Part shown: one piece after another, positions 16,845-24,635 of the stretch | Position numbering within the stretch: the first letter of the stretch is position 1 | How the letters are laid out: each line of letters opens with the position of its first letter | From: Stenotrophomonas humi | GTDB lineage: Bacteria > Pseudomonadota > Gammaproteobacteria > Xanthomonadales > Xanthomonadaceae | Direction: 5' to 3' | Assembly: GCF_001431415.1 (NCBI RefSeq) | Contig: NZ_LDJI01000029.1 | Coordinates: 53,199 to 117,198 of the forward strand | DNA: 64,000 nt | The notes under the pieces: generated by a model | The model's input: only the letters and a program-made list of their open reading frames with translations | Told to the model about the DNA's origin: nothing | Database searches by the model: none | Translations under genes and position numbers: made by a program

Positions 16845-17195
16845 ATGCCTACCCTGCTTATCCTGATGATCGTCGGTGCGATTGGTTTTGCCGTCTGGGA
16901 TCGATCCCGCGCCGCCGCTGACCGCGCCACCGAACTTGGCCGCAATGCCTGCCGTGCCGCCGACGTGCAATGGCTTGACCAGAGCGTGCATGCCACCGGC
17001 CTGCGCTTGCGCCGCCTGCCCAGCGGCTGGCTGGGCTTCGAGCGCAGCTTCCGCTTCGACTATTCCTATGACGGCGTTGACCGCCACACCGGTCGCCTGG
17101 TGTTGCGTGGCGGCCAGCTGATCTCCTTCACCGGCCCGTCAGCGGCACAGATCGGCCGCCTTCGCCAGAGCACGGAAGAAGCCGAAGACGTTTGA
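16845..17195 (+). CDS. DUF3301 single-pass membrane protein
   Basis: 116 residues: one N-terminal membrane segment (about 3-17) followed by a cytoplasmic or periplasmic domain with WLDQSVHATGLRLRR and GWLGFERSFRFDYSYDG. These are the hallmark blocks of DUF3301 (small proteins of gammaproteobacteria, function unknown). The gene stands alone between the DUF2272 gene and the sspB terminator region, with 117 bp upstream containing no other obvious gene. Confidence 0.8.
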   Translation: MPTLLILMIVGAIGFAVWDRSRAAADRATELGRNACRAADVQWLDQSVHATGLRLRRLPSGWLGFERSFRFDYSYDGVDRHTGRLVLRGGQLISFTGPSAAQIGRLRQSTEEAEDV

Positions 17196-17565
17196 GGCAA
17201 AGGCTGCTGCAGAAACGGCTGATCCAATGACCGCCGCAGTAATCAGGCAGACCATAAGGCCGTAGCTGGGCCTATGGGCCATGGCCGGTATTGCACGACG
17301 CTGCGAGCGCATGCTCCGCGCGCGCGGCGGTTCCGCAGACAGAGGGACCTGCGCCCGCACCGGCGTGCACCGCTTTTCCAACGAACCAGCCCGCCACTGC
17401 CTTTGTTGCCCCCCAGGCTATGGCCGCGCAAGCGGCGGAACGACGGCTGTCGGTTCGGCAAAGAGCTGCGACCAGCGTTCCGCACACTGCAGACATCGCA
17501 GGAGCGGACAGATCGCCCGGTCAAACGGCCGACACCACCTGCCTCCGCTGCCAACCTCAACGAAA
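17196..17565. other. Gene-free stretch between DUF3301 gene and sspB terminator
   Basis: About 370 bp without a gene I can support. On the minus strand there are open stretches with hydrophobic small-residue segments (for example AAIAWGATKAVAGWFVGKAV near 17430 and VCLITAAVIGSAVSAAAFAS near 17220). They lie in different frames and have no convincing ribosome binding sites. This could be a decayed small membrane-protein gene. I see no repeat, tRNA or known element. Confidence 0.4.
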
Positions 17566-17587
17566 ACCGCCACCTTTCGGTGGCGGT
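17566..17587 (-). terminator. Intrinsic terminator after sspB
   Basis: A 9-bp stem (ACCGCCACC / GGTGGCGGT) with loop TTTC on the plus strand. Read on the minus strand it is followed directly by TTTTCG. It lies 11 bp after the sspB stop codon and ends the pet-ssp transcript. Confidence 0.8.
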
Positions 17588-17597
17588 AGTGAGCGGG

Positions 17598-18035
17598 TTA
17601 CTTGACCACGCGCAGATGCGGGCGTTTGCCTGCCGTCGGCGGCGGCGCGTCCGGCGGCGTGGTATCGGGCGGCAGATCGTCATCGGATGCCAGCTCGGCG
17701 CCCGGGATGTCATCCGGCAATGCCATGCCCTGCCCGGTTTCACGCGCATACACGGCCAGCACCGCTGCAATCGGCACATGCACCTGGAAGCTGGTGCCAG
17801 AGAAACGCGCTGTGAAACTCACCGCATCATTGTCGATATGCAGGCGCATGACCGCCCGCTCGGCAATGTTGAGCACAACGCGCTCTTCCTTGATCGCGGT
17901 GGGTGGTACCTGCACACCCGGCACACCGGCATCGACCATCAGATGCGGGGTCATGCCGTTGTCGTTGATCCACTCCACCAATGCCCGCAGCAAGTACGGG
18001 CGATGGCTGCTCATACGGAAAGTTTCTTCAGTCAT
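17598..18035 (-). CDS. sspB: ClpXP adaptor SspB
   Basis: 145 residues. The N-terminal domain (about 8-115) has RPYLLRALVEWINDNGMTPHLMVDA and NIAERAVMRL, the SspB substrate-binding fold that recognises ssrA tags. A flexible acidic/proline-rich linker follows. The C-terminal tail RPHLRVVK is the XB motif that docks on the ClpX N-domain. SspB delivers ssrA-tagged proteins to ClpXP. An alternative ATG seven codons downstream (MSSHRPYLL) is possible. It is downstream of sspA as in E. coli but separated by 125 bp carrying a hairpin. Confidence 0.94.
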   Translation of the reverse strand: MTEETFRMSSHRPYLLRALVEWINDNGMTPHLMVDAGVPGVQVPPTAIKEERVVLNIAERAVMRLHIDNDAVSFTARFSGTSFQVHVPIAAVLAVYARETGQGMALPDDIPGAELASDDDLPPDTTPPDAPPPTAGKRPHLRVVK

Positions 18036-18065
18036 GTGACAAGTGTACTTGGCATTGATGCACGA

Positions 18066-18085
18066 ACGCCGCCCTCAGGCGGCGT
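18066..18085. terminator. Hairpin between sspA and sspB
   Basis: An 8-bp stem ACGCCGCC / GGCGGCGT with a CTCA loop lies in the 125-bp spacer between sspA and sspB. There is no T-run on the minus strand, so it may be an attenuator or RNA-stabilising hairpin rather than a full terminator. Confidence 0.4.
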
Positions 18086-18160
18086 CCACGGCTCCGACAT
18101 ACAGCGGGCATCCATGCTTTCCATGTCGTCCGCCGCCACGATGACGGCCAGAACAATCCG

Positions 18161-18796
18161 TCAGACCGGCAGTTCGCGCAGCTTCCTTTCCTGGTCGGTC
18201 AGGCTGCGGACGAAGCCGGGGTGGCGGAACAGGCGGTTGCCGTAATCTTCAATGGCCTTGCCATCCTTGGGCAACGGAATACCCAGCGATTCCAGCCGCC
18301 AGATGATCGGTGCGATCGCGCAGTCAGCCAGGCTCATTTCCGGATTGAGGAAGAACTTGCTGGCCTTGAACAGCGGTACCGACTGGGCGACCAATTCCTT
18401 CAACCGCTTGCGACCGGCCTCCGCCTGGGTCTTGTTGCCCAGCTGGATGGCCTGCACCTGCGGCACCCAATCGTGCTCGATGCGCAGCATCGCCAAGCGC
18501 AGGCGCGCGCGCGACAGCGGGTCCACGGGCATCAGCGGCGGGTGCGGATAGCGCTCGTCCAGATACTCGCTGACCACCGATGCCGCATACAGCACCAGCT
18601 CGCGCTCAACCAGGGTCGGCACCGAGTGGTATGGGTTGAGGTCAATCAGATCTTCAGGCGGATTCTGCGCGTCAACCGGTACCAGGTCGTAATTCACGCC
18701 CTTGGCTGCCAGCACCAGTCGTACCCGGTGGCAGAGAACGTCGTCATTAGCAGAGAACAGGGTCAGGGTATTACGCATACGCACACTCGCCGCCAT
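18161..18796 (-). CDS. sspA: Stringent starvation protein A (GST-fold RNA polymerase-associated protein)
   Basis: 211 residues with a GST fold: N-terminal thioredoxin-like domain (LTLFSANDDVLCHRVRLVLAAKG, NPYHSVPTLVERELVLYAASVVSEYLDERYPHP), then the all-helical C-terminal domain. The PHP motif near residue 82 is the conserved surface patch of SspA proteins. SspA binds RNA polymerase and alters transcription under starvation and acid stress. I start at the ATG at 18796 (GGAG eight nt upstream); MRNTLTLFS six codons later is an alternative. It follows petC on the same strand, a known gammaproteobacterial arrangement. Confidence 0.93.
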   Translation of the reverse strand: MAASVRMRNTLTLFSANDDVLCHRVRLVLAAKGVNYDLVPVDAQNPPEDLIDLNPYHSVPTLVERELVLYAASVVSEYLDERYPHPPLMPVDPLSRARLRLAMLRIEHDWVPQVQAIQLGNKTQAEAGRKRLKELVAQSVPLFKASKFFLNPEMSLADCAIAPIIWRLESLGIPLPKDGKAIEDYGNRLFRHPGFVRSLTDQERKLRELPV

Positions 18797-18934
18797 CAAA
18801 GGCTCTCCAACGGCCGGAATCCGCCAGCCTTGCGGCCCCACCGGCCCATTGCCTGTGGTTGCCTCGGTCCTCCGAGTGTGCCAATCGACAGGCACGGTTG
18901 CCAAGGCCCCCGCTCACCCGGCTTCCAGCCCCGC

Positions 18935-19681
18935 TCAATGAACGTCTTTCCAATACTCGGCCTTGACCAGATAAGCCAGGAAGGTCAGCAGCGCAAGGAA
19001 CAGCACCACCCAGACACCCAGACTCTGCCGTTTCAGTGCAGCCGGTTCGCCGGCGTACTCCAGGAAATTGGTGATGTCGCGCACCGTCCTGTCGTACTCG
19101 CGCGCATCCACGTTGCCCGGCTGGCCCATCGTGAAGCCCACCACCGGCGGCTCCAGGCCTTCCTGCTCGGCCTTGCCATGAATGGCGTGCTGGATGCCCT
19201 GCAGCTCCCATAGCGGGTTGGGCATGGAGGCATTGGGGAACACCGAGTTGTTCCAGCCCAACGGCCGTGTTTCGTCCAGGTAGAACGACTTGAGGTAGCT
19301 GTAGATCCAATCGGTGCCGCGCACCCGGGCGATCAGGCTCAGGTCCGGCGGCATCTTGCCGAACCACTTGGTGGCTTCGTCATGCGGCATTGCCACCTGG
19401 ATCTGCTCGCCGAAAGCCGCACCGGTGAAGTTGAGGTTGCTCATCACCTGCGCTTCGCTCAGGCCGAGATCATCGGCCATGCGCGAGTAGCGCAGGTACT
19501 TCAGTGAATGGCAGCCCGAGCAATAGCTCATGTAAGCCTGGGCACCACGCTGCAGCGACGCCTGGTCCCCCAAGTCGTTACCCGCCTGTTGCAGCTTGCT
19601 GCCACCTTCGGCGGCCGAAGCCGACGCACAGAACAACATCGCCGCGGCCATTACCAGCCGCACAATCCACTTGTCAGTCAT
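18935..19681 (-). CDS. petC: Cytochrome c1 subunit of the bc1 complex
   Basis: 248 residues. A signal peptide (about 1-24) is followed by the haem c motif CSGCH (Cys54, Cys57, His58). The cytochrome c1 body contains GTDWIYSYLKSFY and PVVGFTMGQPGNV, likely including the Met ligand. A C-terminal membrane anchor (about residues 219-240, LGVWVVLFLALLTFLAYLV) ends the protein. It carries electrons from the Rieske protein to cytochrome c in the periplasm. It overlaps petB by 8 bp and is the last bc1 gene, followed by sspA. Confidence 0.95.
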   Translation of the reverse strand: MTDKWIVRLVMAAAMLFCASASAAEGGSKLQQAGNDLGDQASLQRGAQAYMSYCSGCHSLKYLRYSRMADDLGLSEAQVMSNLNFTGAAFGEQIQVAMPHDEATKWFGKMPPDLSLIARVRGTDWIYSYLKSFYLDETRPLGWNNSVFPNASMPNPLWELQGIQHAIHGKAEQEGLEPPVVGFTMGQPGNVDAREYDRTVRDITNFLEYAGEPAALKRQSLGVWVVLFLALLTFLAYLVKAEYWKDVH

Positions 19682-20933
19682 GCGTCGTCACCCGTTCCGG
19701 TACCGGCTTGGTGCTGTCGAGTTTGGTCCATATGGGCATGGTGATGAAGAAGGCGAAGTACAGGAAGGTCAGCACGCGACCAACCCAGGTTTCCCAGATC
19801 GCCGTACCCGGGCCCGAGCCAATCACCATCAGCCACAGGAAGCACACCACCAACATGCCCAGCATCACCTTGGAAATCGTGCCGCGGTAGCGGATCGACT
19901 TGACCTTGGCCTTGTCCAGCCACGGCACCAGAAACAGGATGGCGATGGCCGAGAACATCACGATCACGCCACCCAGCTTGTTCGGCACCACCCGCAACAT
20001 CGCGTAGTAAGGCGTGTAGTACCAGACCGGTTTGATGTGCTCCGGCGTCACCAGGCGGTTGGCCTCGGTGAAGTTGTCGTGCTCCAGGAACAGGCCACCG
20101 AAGGCCGGCGCGAAGAAGATGATGAAGGCAGCAAGCGTGAGCAGGAAGCCAACGCCGACCATGTCCTTGACCGTGTAGTACGGATGGAACGGGATGCCAT
20201 CGGCCGGGGCATTCGACGACCAACGATTGCCCTTGGGCCCCTTCTTGATCTCCACACCATCCGGGTTGTTGGACCCCACTTCATGCAGCGCACCCAGGTG
20301 CAGCACCACCAGCAGCAGCAACACCAGCGGCAGGGCGATGACGTGCAGGGCGAAGAAACGGTTGAGGGTGGCATCGCCGGGCAGGTAGTCGCCCATGATC
20401 CACTCGGTCAGGCCGTTGCCGATCACCGGGATGGCGCCGAACAGCGAGATGATGACCTTGGCCCCCCAGAACGACATCTGGCCCCAGGGCAGCACGTAGC
20501 CCATGAAGGCTTCGGCCATCAACACCAGGTAGATCAACATGCCCAGGATCCACACCAGCTCACGCGGCTTCTTGTAGCTGCCGTACATGAGCCCGCGGAA
20601 CATGTGCAGGTACACCACGATGAAGAACAGCGAGGCGCCGGTGCTGTGCATGTAGCGGATCAGCCAGCCCCACTCCACGTCGCGCATGATGTATTCGACC
20701 GAGGCGAAGGCCTCCGCCGCGCTGGGCTTGAAGTGCATCGTCAGGAAGATGCCGGTGAGGATCTGGTTGACCAGAATCACCATCGCCAGCGAACCGAAGT
20801 AGTACCAGAAGTTGAAGTTTTTCGGCGCGTAGTACTCGCTGACGTGCTTGCGGTACACCGGCATCAGACCCGGGGCACGCTCATTGACCCAGTTGGCCAC
20901 GCCGGTAGCGGTACGGACAAGAATATTGCTCAT
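19674..20933 (-). CDS. petB: Cytochrome b subunit of the bc1 complex
   Basis: 419 residues with eight or nine membrane helices. The four haem ligands are in the standard pairs His96/His197 and His110/His212. The Qo-site motif normally PEWY reads PVWY (residues 302-305, in HIKPVWYYTPYYAML). PVWY is one of the bacterial variants, but it lacks the carboxylate often proposed to take a proton from quinol. It is separated from petA by only 2 bp and overlaps petC. It forms the quinol oxidase/reductase core of complex III. Confidence 0.95.
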   Translation of the reverse strand: MSNILVRTATGVANWVNERAPGLMPVYRKHVSEYYAPKNFNFWYYFGSLAMVILVNQILTGIFLTMHFKPSAAEAFASVEYIMRDVEWGWLIRYMHSTGASLFFIVVYLHMFRGLMYGSYKKPRELVWILGMLIYLVLMAEAFMGYVLPWGQMSFWGAKVIISLFGAIPVIGNGLTEWIMGDYLPGDATLNRFFALHVIALPLVLLLLVVLHLGALHEVGSNNPDGVEIKKGPKGNRWSSNAPADGIPFHPYYTVKDMVGVGFLLTLAAFIIFFAPAFGGLFLEHDNFTEANRLVTPEHIKPVWYYTPYYAMLRVVPNKLGGVIVMFSAIAILFLVPWLDKAKVKSIRYRGTISKVMLGMLVVCFLWLMVIGSGPGTAIWETWVGRVLTFLYFAFFITMPIWTKLDSTKPVPERVTTHD

Positions 20934-20935
20934 GC

Positions 20936-21556
20936 TCAGGCAACCCCCTGCGGATCAACGCCGATGACGATGGTGTTGTCATCCGTGTAATGGTGCGGCG
21001 GCACCAGCAGGTTGATCGGCGCTGGCACGTCCTGGAACACGCGTCCGGACATGTCGAAGCGCGACTTGTGACAGGGGCAGAAGTAGCCGCCCTTCCACTG
21101 CGCGTCGTAGGGCTCGGGGCGGATTTCGGCGACCATTTCCGGCGAGCAGCCCAGGTGGGTACACAGCCCGACCAGCACCGAGATATCCGGCTTGATCGAG
21201 CGGTATTCCGGATTGGCCTTGAGCACGTATGCCGGCTGCTGGTCGGTGTTGCCCGACTCGGGGTCCTTCAGACGCCCATCCAGGGTTGGCAGCGCGTCGA
21301 GGATGGCCTTGGACCGTTTGACGATCCAGATCGGCTGGCCGCGCCACTCCAGGATCAGCCGTTGGCCTTCCTGCAGGGCACTGATATCGGCGGTCACCGG
21401 TGCACCCGCGAGCTTGGCGCGGGCACTGGGATTCCACGATTTGATGAAGGGTACTGCTGCGAAGCCGACGCCAACTGCTCCGACCACCGCGGTGGTCGCT
21501 GTCAAAAACCGGCGACGGCCGGTATTGACTGGATCGTTTACCCCATCGTTTGCCAT
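20936..21556 (-). CDS. petA: Rieske [2Fe-2S] subunit of the bc1 complex
   Basis: 206 residues. A Tat-type N-terminus with GRRRFLTATT precedes an uncleaved membrane anchor (about 18-38). The cluster-binding boxes are CTHLGC (Cys132, His134, Cys137) and CPCHKS (Cys160, Cys162, His163). The second box has Lys where most Rieske proteins have Gly (CPCHGS). It takes the first electron from quinol and passes it to cytochrome c1. It is the first gene of petA-petB-petC, with a 170-bp upstream region. Confidence 0.95.
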   Translation of the reverse strand: MANDGVNDPVNTGRRRFLTATTAVVGAVGVGFAAVPFIKSWNPSARAKLAGAPVTADISALQEGQRLILEWRGQPIWIVKRSKAILDALPTLDGRLKDPESGNTDQQPAYVLKANPEYRSIKPDISVLVGLCTHLGCSPEMVAEIRPEPYDAQWKGGYFCPCHKSRFDMSGRVFQDVPAPINLLVPPHHYTDDNTIVIGVDPQGVA

Positions 21557-21639
21557 CCGGCACTCCGATATTGATTAGGTAGCTTAAGGCTGCCAGCAGT
21601 CTGGTGGGGGCCAGCCCGCTCTGAAACAAATCGTTCGCG

Positions 21640-21669
21640 AGTGTAGCGGAACGCTTAACGCCCGCACAA
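21640..21669 (-). promoter_or_regulatory. Possible sigma-70 promoter of petABC
   Basis: On the minus strand TTGTGC (21669-21664) and TACACT (21645-21640) are separated by 18 bp. The -10 matches four of six consensus bases and lies about 84 bp upstream of the petA ATG. It is the best candidate in the gap, but the call is by eye. Confidence 0.35.
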
Positions 21670-21704
21670 CGCGATCAAACACCAGTCCGCGCGATTTGTC
21701 ACGG

Positions 21705-21718
21705 CCTGTTGCAACAGG
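21705..21718. repeat. Perfect 14-bp palindrome CCTGTTGCAACAGG
   Basis: An exact palindrome 9 bp after the lytic transglycosylase stop codon and upstream of the petA promoter candidate. It could act as a short hairpin at the transglycosylase mRNA end or as an operator for petA. No T-run follows. Confidence 0.4.
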
Positions 21719-21727
21719 AACAACCGC

Positions 21728-22651
21728 TCACTGCCGCGAAGCCAGCTCGCCCCGATAGCGATCGGCCAGCTGTGCCACCCGCCTGACGTAGTACTGGGTC
21801 TCCCGGTAGGGGGGCACGCCACCGTGGCGATCCACCGCGCCTTCGCCGGCGTTGTAGCCGGCCGCAGCCAGGGTCAGATCACCGTTGAAACGACGCAGCA
21901 ACCACGACAGGTACTTCACGCCACCCCGGATGTTCTGCCCGCTGTCATACGCATCGGTGACACCGAAACGGCGCGCCGTGGCCGGCATCAACTGCATCAG
22001 GCCCTGTGCACCGGCACGACTGAGCGCGGTGGGATTGAAGGCCGACTCGGCGTGGATGATGGCGCGGACCACCGCCTCTTCCACCCCGAACTCGCGCGCG
22101 GCAGCGGCGATCTCGGCGTTGTAGGCCTGGGTGTTGAGCCGCACCGAGCCGAAGTTGACACCGGACTGTACCCCGCAGGCGAAGCAGCGCTCGATGTAGC
22201 TGTAGTTGATCGTGCGCACGTTGCCGATGCTGGCCACCTGCGCGGGACGGTTGCTGGTGTAGTGGCGCACGCCGTCCTTCATGTATGAGTAGACCTGCCC
22301 GCTGACTACCCGCTGCGCGCGGCTGGCCGGTGCACTCTGCACCGGTGTCGGGGCGACCGCGGATGGGGCAATCCCGGCCGCTACCGTGGTGGGGTTGGCC
22401 TCGGACCTGGCGGGCGTGCCGACAACCGCAGCGACGGTCGGCACAGGTGCCGCAACCGCGCGTGCACGGTGCGACGCCCCGGATGACGGGCGGTAGCTGC
22501 TGACAACGCTGCAGCTGGCGCCGCCGACGCGTTTGTTGACGTAGTTCGGAATTCCATCGCTGCCAATGCACTTGTACAGCGTGCCGGCACTGGCCGGCAG
22601 GGCGACCAATGCAGCAATCAGAATGCCGGTGATCCCCAAAATCCCCTTCAT
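21728..22651 (-). CDS. Lytic transglycosylase (SLT/MltE-like) with DUF4124-like N-terminus
   Basis: 307 residues. A signal peptide (MKGILGITGILIAALVALPASAG) is followed by a short YKCIGSDGIPNYVNK segment like DUF4124, then a low-complexity Ala/Pro/Val linker. The C-terminal SLT domain (about 175-300) has catalytic Glu in IIHAESAFNP, the AGAQGLMQLMPATARRFGV block and AAAGYNAGEGAV. It cleaves peptidoglycan to 1,6-anhydro products in the periplasm. I chose the ATG at 22651, which gives a proper signal peptide and follows GGGAG; an upstream ATG adds 12 odd residues. Confidence 0.88.
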   Translation of the reverse strand: MKGILGITGILIAALVALPASAGTLYKCIGSDGIPNYVNKRVGGASCSVVSSYRPSSGASHRARAVAAPVPTVAAVVGTPARSEANPTTVAAGIAPSAVAPTPVQSAPASRAQRVVSGQVYSYMKDGVRHYTSNRPAQVASIGNVRTINYSYIERCFACGVQSGVNFGSVRLNTQAYNAEIAAAAREFGVEEAVVRAIIHAESAFNPTALSRAGAQGLMQLMPATARRFGVTDAYDSGQNIRGGVKYLSWLLRRFNGDLTLAAAGYNAGEGAVDRHGGVPPYRETQYYVRRVAQLADRYRGELASRQ

Positions 22652-22794
22652 GGGCGCGAGTCTCCCAGCTTCACCGGGGCTTGCCAAGTATTTGACGCGG
22701 CCATTCCGCCGCTGATCGTCACCGGCCGATACAATAGGCCGCTTCGTCAGCGGCCCCTGGCCGCCAGCCCGCCCACCCGTCTGGAATAAGCACC

Positions 22795-24246
22795 ATGCCC
22801 GGGACGCCAGCCTCCTCCCTGCCGACCAAGGCCGGCTCTGCCGCGCCGCCTGTTGAAATGACCACTCCTGAATTGATTCCCCTGCCCGGCGTCAAGCCGA
22901 AGGTTGCCGGCGGCGCGCGCGGCAAGCTGTACATCAAGACCCACGGTTGCCAGATGAACGAGTACGACTCGACCAAGATGGCCGACGTGCTGGCCGAGGC
23001 CGAAGGGCTGGAGTTGACCGACAACCCCGAAGAAGCCGACGTGGTGCTGGTCAACACCTGCTCCATCCGTGAGAAGGCGCAGGAGAAGGTGTTCAGCCAA
23101 CTGGGCCGTTGGAAGGCGCTCAAGGCCGGCGGCCGTGACGTCATCATCGGCGTCGGCGGTTGTGTGGCCTCGCAGGAAGGCGAAGCCATCATCAAACGCG
23201 CACCGTATGTGGACCTGGTGTTCGGGCCGCAGACCCTGCATCGCCTGCCGGAGCTGATCCGCGCCCGCCGTGAGCAGAACAAACCACAGGTGGATATCAG
23301 CTTCCCGGAGATCGAGAAGTTCGACCGCATGCCCGAACCGCGCGCCGAGGGCGCCTCGGCATTCGTGTCGATCATGGAAGGCTGCTCCAAGTACTGCTCG
23401 TTCTGCGTGGTGCCCTACACCCGCGGCACCGAGGTCAGCCGCCCGTTCGAAGACGTGGTGGTCGAATGCGCCCAGCTCGCCACGCAGGGCGTGCGTGAGA
23501 TCAACCTGCTCGGCCAGAACGTCAATGCCTACCGTGGCCCGTATGGCGACGGTGAGATCGCCGACCTCGGCCTGCTGATCCGCACCCTGGCCGAGATCGA
23601 CGGCATCGGCCGCATCCGCTTCACCACCTCGCATCCGCTGGAGTTCAGTGATTCGCTGATCGACGCCTACCGCGATGTGCCGAAGCTGGCCAACTACCTG
23701 CACCTGCCGGTGCAGGCCGGCAGCGACCGCATCCTCAGCGCGATGAAGCGTGGCTACACCGCACTGGAATTCAAGGCCAAGATCCGCAAGCTGCGCGCGG
23801 TGCGTCCGGACATCTCGATCAGCTCGGACTTCATCGTCGGCTTCCCCGGCGAGACCGATGCCGATTTCGACAAGACCATGAAGCTGATCGAGGACGTGGG
23901 CTTCGACCAGAGCTTTTCCTTCATCTACTCGCGTCGCCCGGGCACCCCGGCGGCCGATCTGGAAGACACGCTCAGCGATGCCGACAAGCACGCCCGGCTG
24001 TCACGGCTGCAGGCCCGCATCAGCGAACATGCCGCGGGCATTTCCGAGCGCATGGTCGGCACCGTGCAGACGGTGCTGGTCGAAGGCCCGTCGCGCAAGG
24101 ATCCGAACCAGCTGACCGGCAAGACCGAGAACATGCGCTCGGTGAACTTCGCCGGCAACCCGCGTCTGATCGGCCAGTTCGTGGAGGTGGTCATCACCGA
24201 AGCGCTGAGCAACTCGCTGCGCGCGCGGATCGTCGCGCAGGACTGA
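22795..24246 (+). CDS. miaB: tRNA-2-methylthio-N6-dimethylallyladenosine synthase
   Basis: 483 residues. The N-terminal UPF0004 domain holds the auxiliary cluster cysteines Cys52, Cys89 and Cys123 ([24 protein letters not shown]). The radical SAM motif CSKYCSFC gives Cys197, Cys201 and Cys204. A TRAM domain closes the protein (about 415-480). It inserts the methylthio group on i6A37 of tRNAs. In many gammaproteobacteria miaB is next to ybeZ-ybeY-ybeX; here the same genes follow but an ABC export operon and a DnaA-box-rich gap intervene. Confidence 0.96.
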   Translation: MPGTPASSLPTKAGSAAPPVEMTTPELIPLPGVKPKVAGGARGKLYIKTHGCQMNEYDSTKMADVLAEAEGLELTDNPEEADVVLVNTCSIREKAQEKVFSQLGRWKALKAGGRDVIIGVGGCVASQEGEAIIKRAPYVDLVFGPQTLHRLPELIRARREQNKPQVDISFPEIEKFDRMPEPRAEGASAFVSIMEGCSKYCSFCVVPYTRGTEVSRPFEDVVVECAQLATQGVREINLLGQNVNAYRGPYGDGEIADLGLLIRTLAEIDGIGRIRFTTSHPLEFSDSLIDAYRDVPKLANYLHLPVQAGSDRILSAMKRGYTALEFKAKIRKLRAVRPDISISSDFIVGFPGETDADFDKTMKLIEDVGFDQSFSFIYSRRPGTPAADLEDTLSDADKHARLSRLQARISEHAAGISERMVGTVQTVLVEGPSRKDPNQLTGKTENMRSVNFAGNPRLIGQFVEVVITEALSNSLRARIVAQD

Positions 24247-24406
24247 GGTCCGGCAACGCCCGGGTCAGCGCACGCGCGCCCGGGCTGCCCTTGTCACGAC
24301 AAAGCCGGTTGGTGCTCGCAGCGAAGCGCGCTCCCGACACCTGGCTCCAGCTGCACGGAAAGGCTACGGGGATTCCCCCGCAGCGCCCTGCACCACCGTG
24401 GTCATT
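24247..24406. other. Left half of the 390-bp gap after miaB
   Basis: No gene is supported. Two copies of the octamer GCCCGGGC or its core (near 24257 and 24281) could pair as a GC-rich hairpin just after the miaB stop codon; there is no T-run. The remainder shows nothing recognisable. The right half of the gap holds the AT palindrome and DnaA-like boxes. Confidence 0.4.
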
Positions 24407-24427
24407 TTTTCATCACACTGATGAAAA
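24407..24427. repeat. AT-rich perfect inverted repeat TTTTCATCA-CAC-TGATGAAAA
   Basis: Nine-bp perfect arms with a 3-nt centre, unusually AT-rich for this genome, directly left of the DnaA-box-like cluster. It may be an operator, or an easily unwound or bent element. There is no T-tail on either strand to make it an ordinary terminator. Confidence 0.5.
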
Positions 24428-24453
24428 CCCCGCCAGTACTGGGCTGCGCGAGG

Positions 24454-24613
24454 TTATCCACACCTTCGTGCAGATTCGATCCACATCGAATGTGGACAAC
24501 GCATCCACCGCTGACACTTTTTTGACCAATCCACCCCAGAGCCTTGCAGCAGAAGGGCTGGCGAAGGATATCCACAGCTTCATCGCGTCCGCATCCACAC
24601 CGGTTGTGGAGAA
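24454..24613. promoter_or_regulatory. Cluster of six DnaA-box-like sequences
   Basis: The hexamer TCCACA/TGTGGA occurs six times in 160 bp. The nonamers, written 5'-3' on their own strand, are TTATCCACA at 24454 (perfect DnaA box), CGATCCACA at 24477, TTGTCCACA (minus, 24499-24491), ATATCCACA at 24568, GCATCCACA at 24591 and TTCTCCACA (minus, 24613-24605). Four have zero or one mismatch to TTATCCACA. Two pairs face each other to form small palindromes (24480-24496; 24594-24610). No dnaA, dnaN or rpmH gene is nearby, so this is unlikely to be oriC; a DnaA titration or regulatory site is an inference. Confidence 0.6.
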
Positions 24614-24635
24614 CTTCACCGCGGCCGGGCGCAGC

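Noticed and set aside
22692..22735. TTGACG and TACAAT as a miaB promoter
   Set aside because: Both boxes look good but are 32 bp apart, too far for a sigma-70 promoter; TACAAT alone may be a -10 with an unrecognised -35.
24454..24613. The DnaA-box cluster as the chromosomal origin oriC
   Set aside because: No dnaA, dnaN, gyrB, rpmH or gidA nearby and no long AT-rich unwinding region, so a titration or regulatory site is more likely than oriC.
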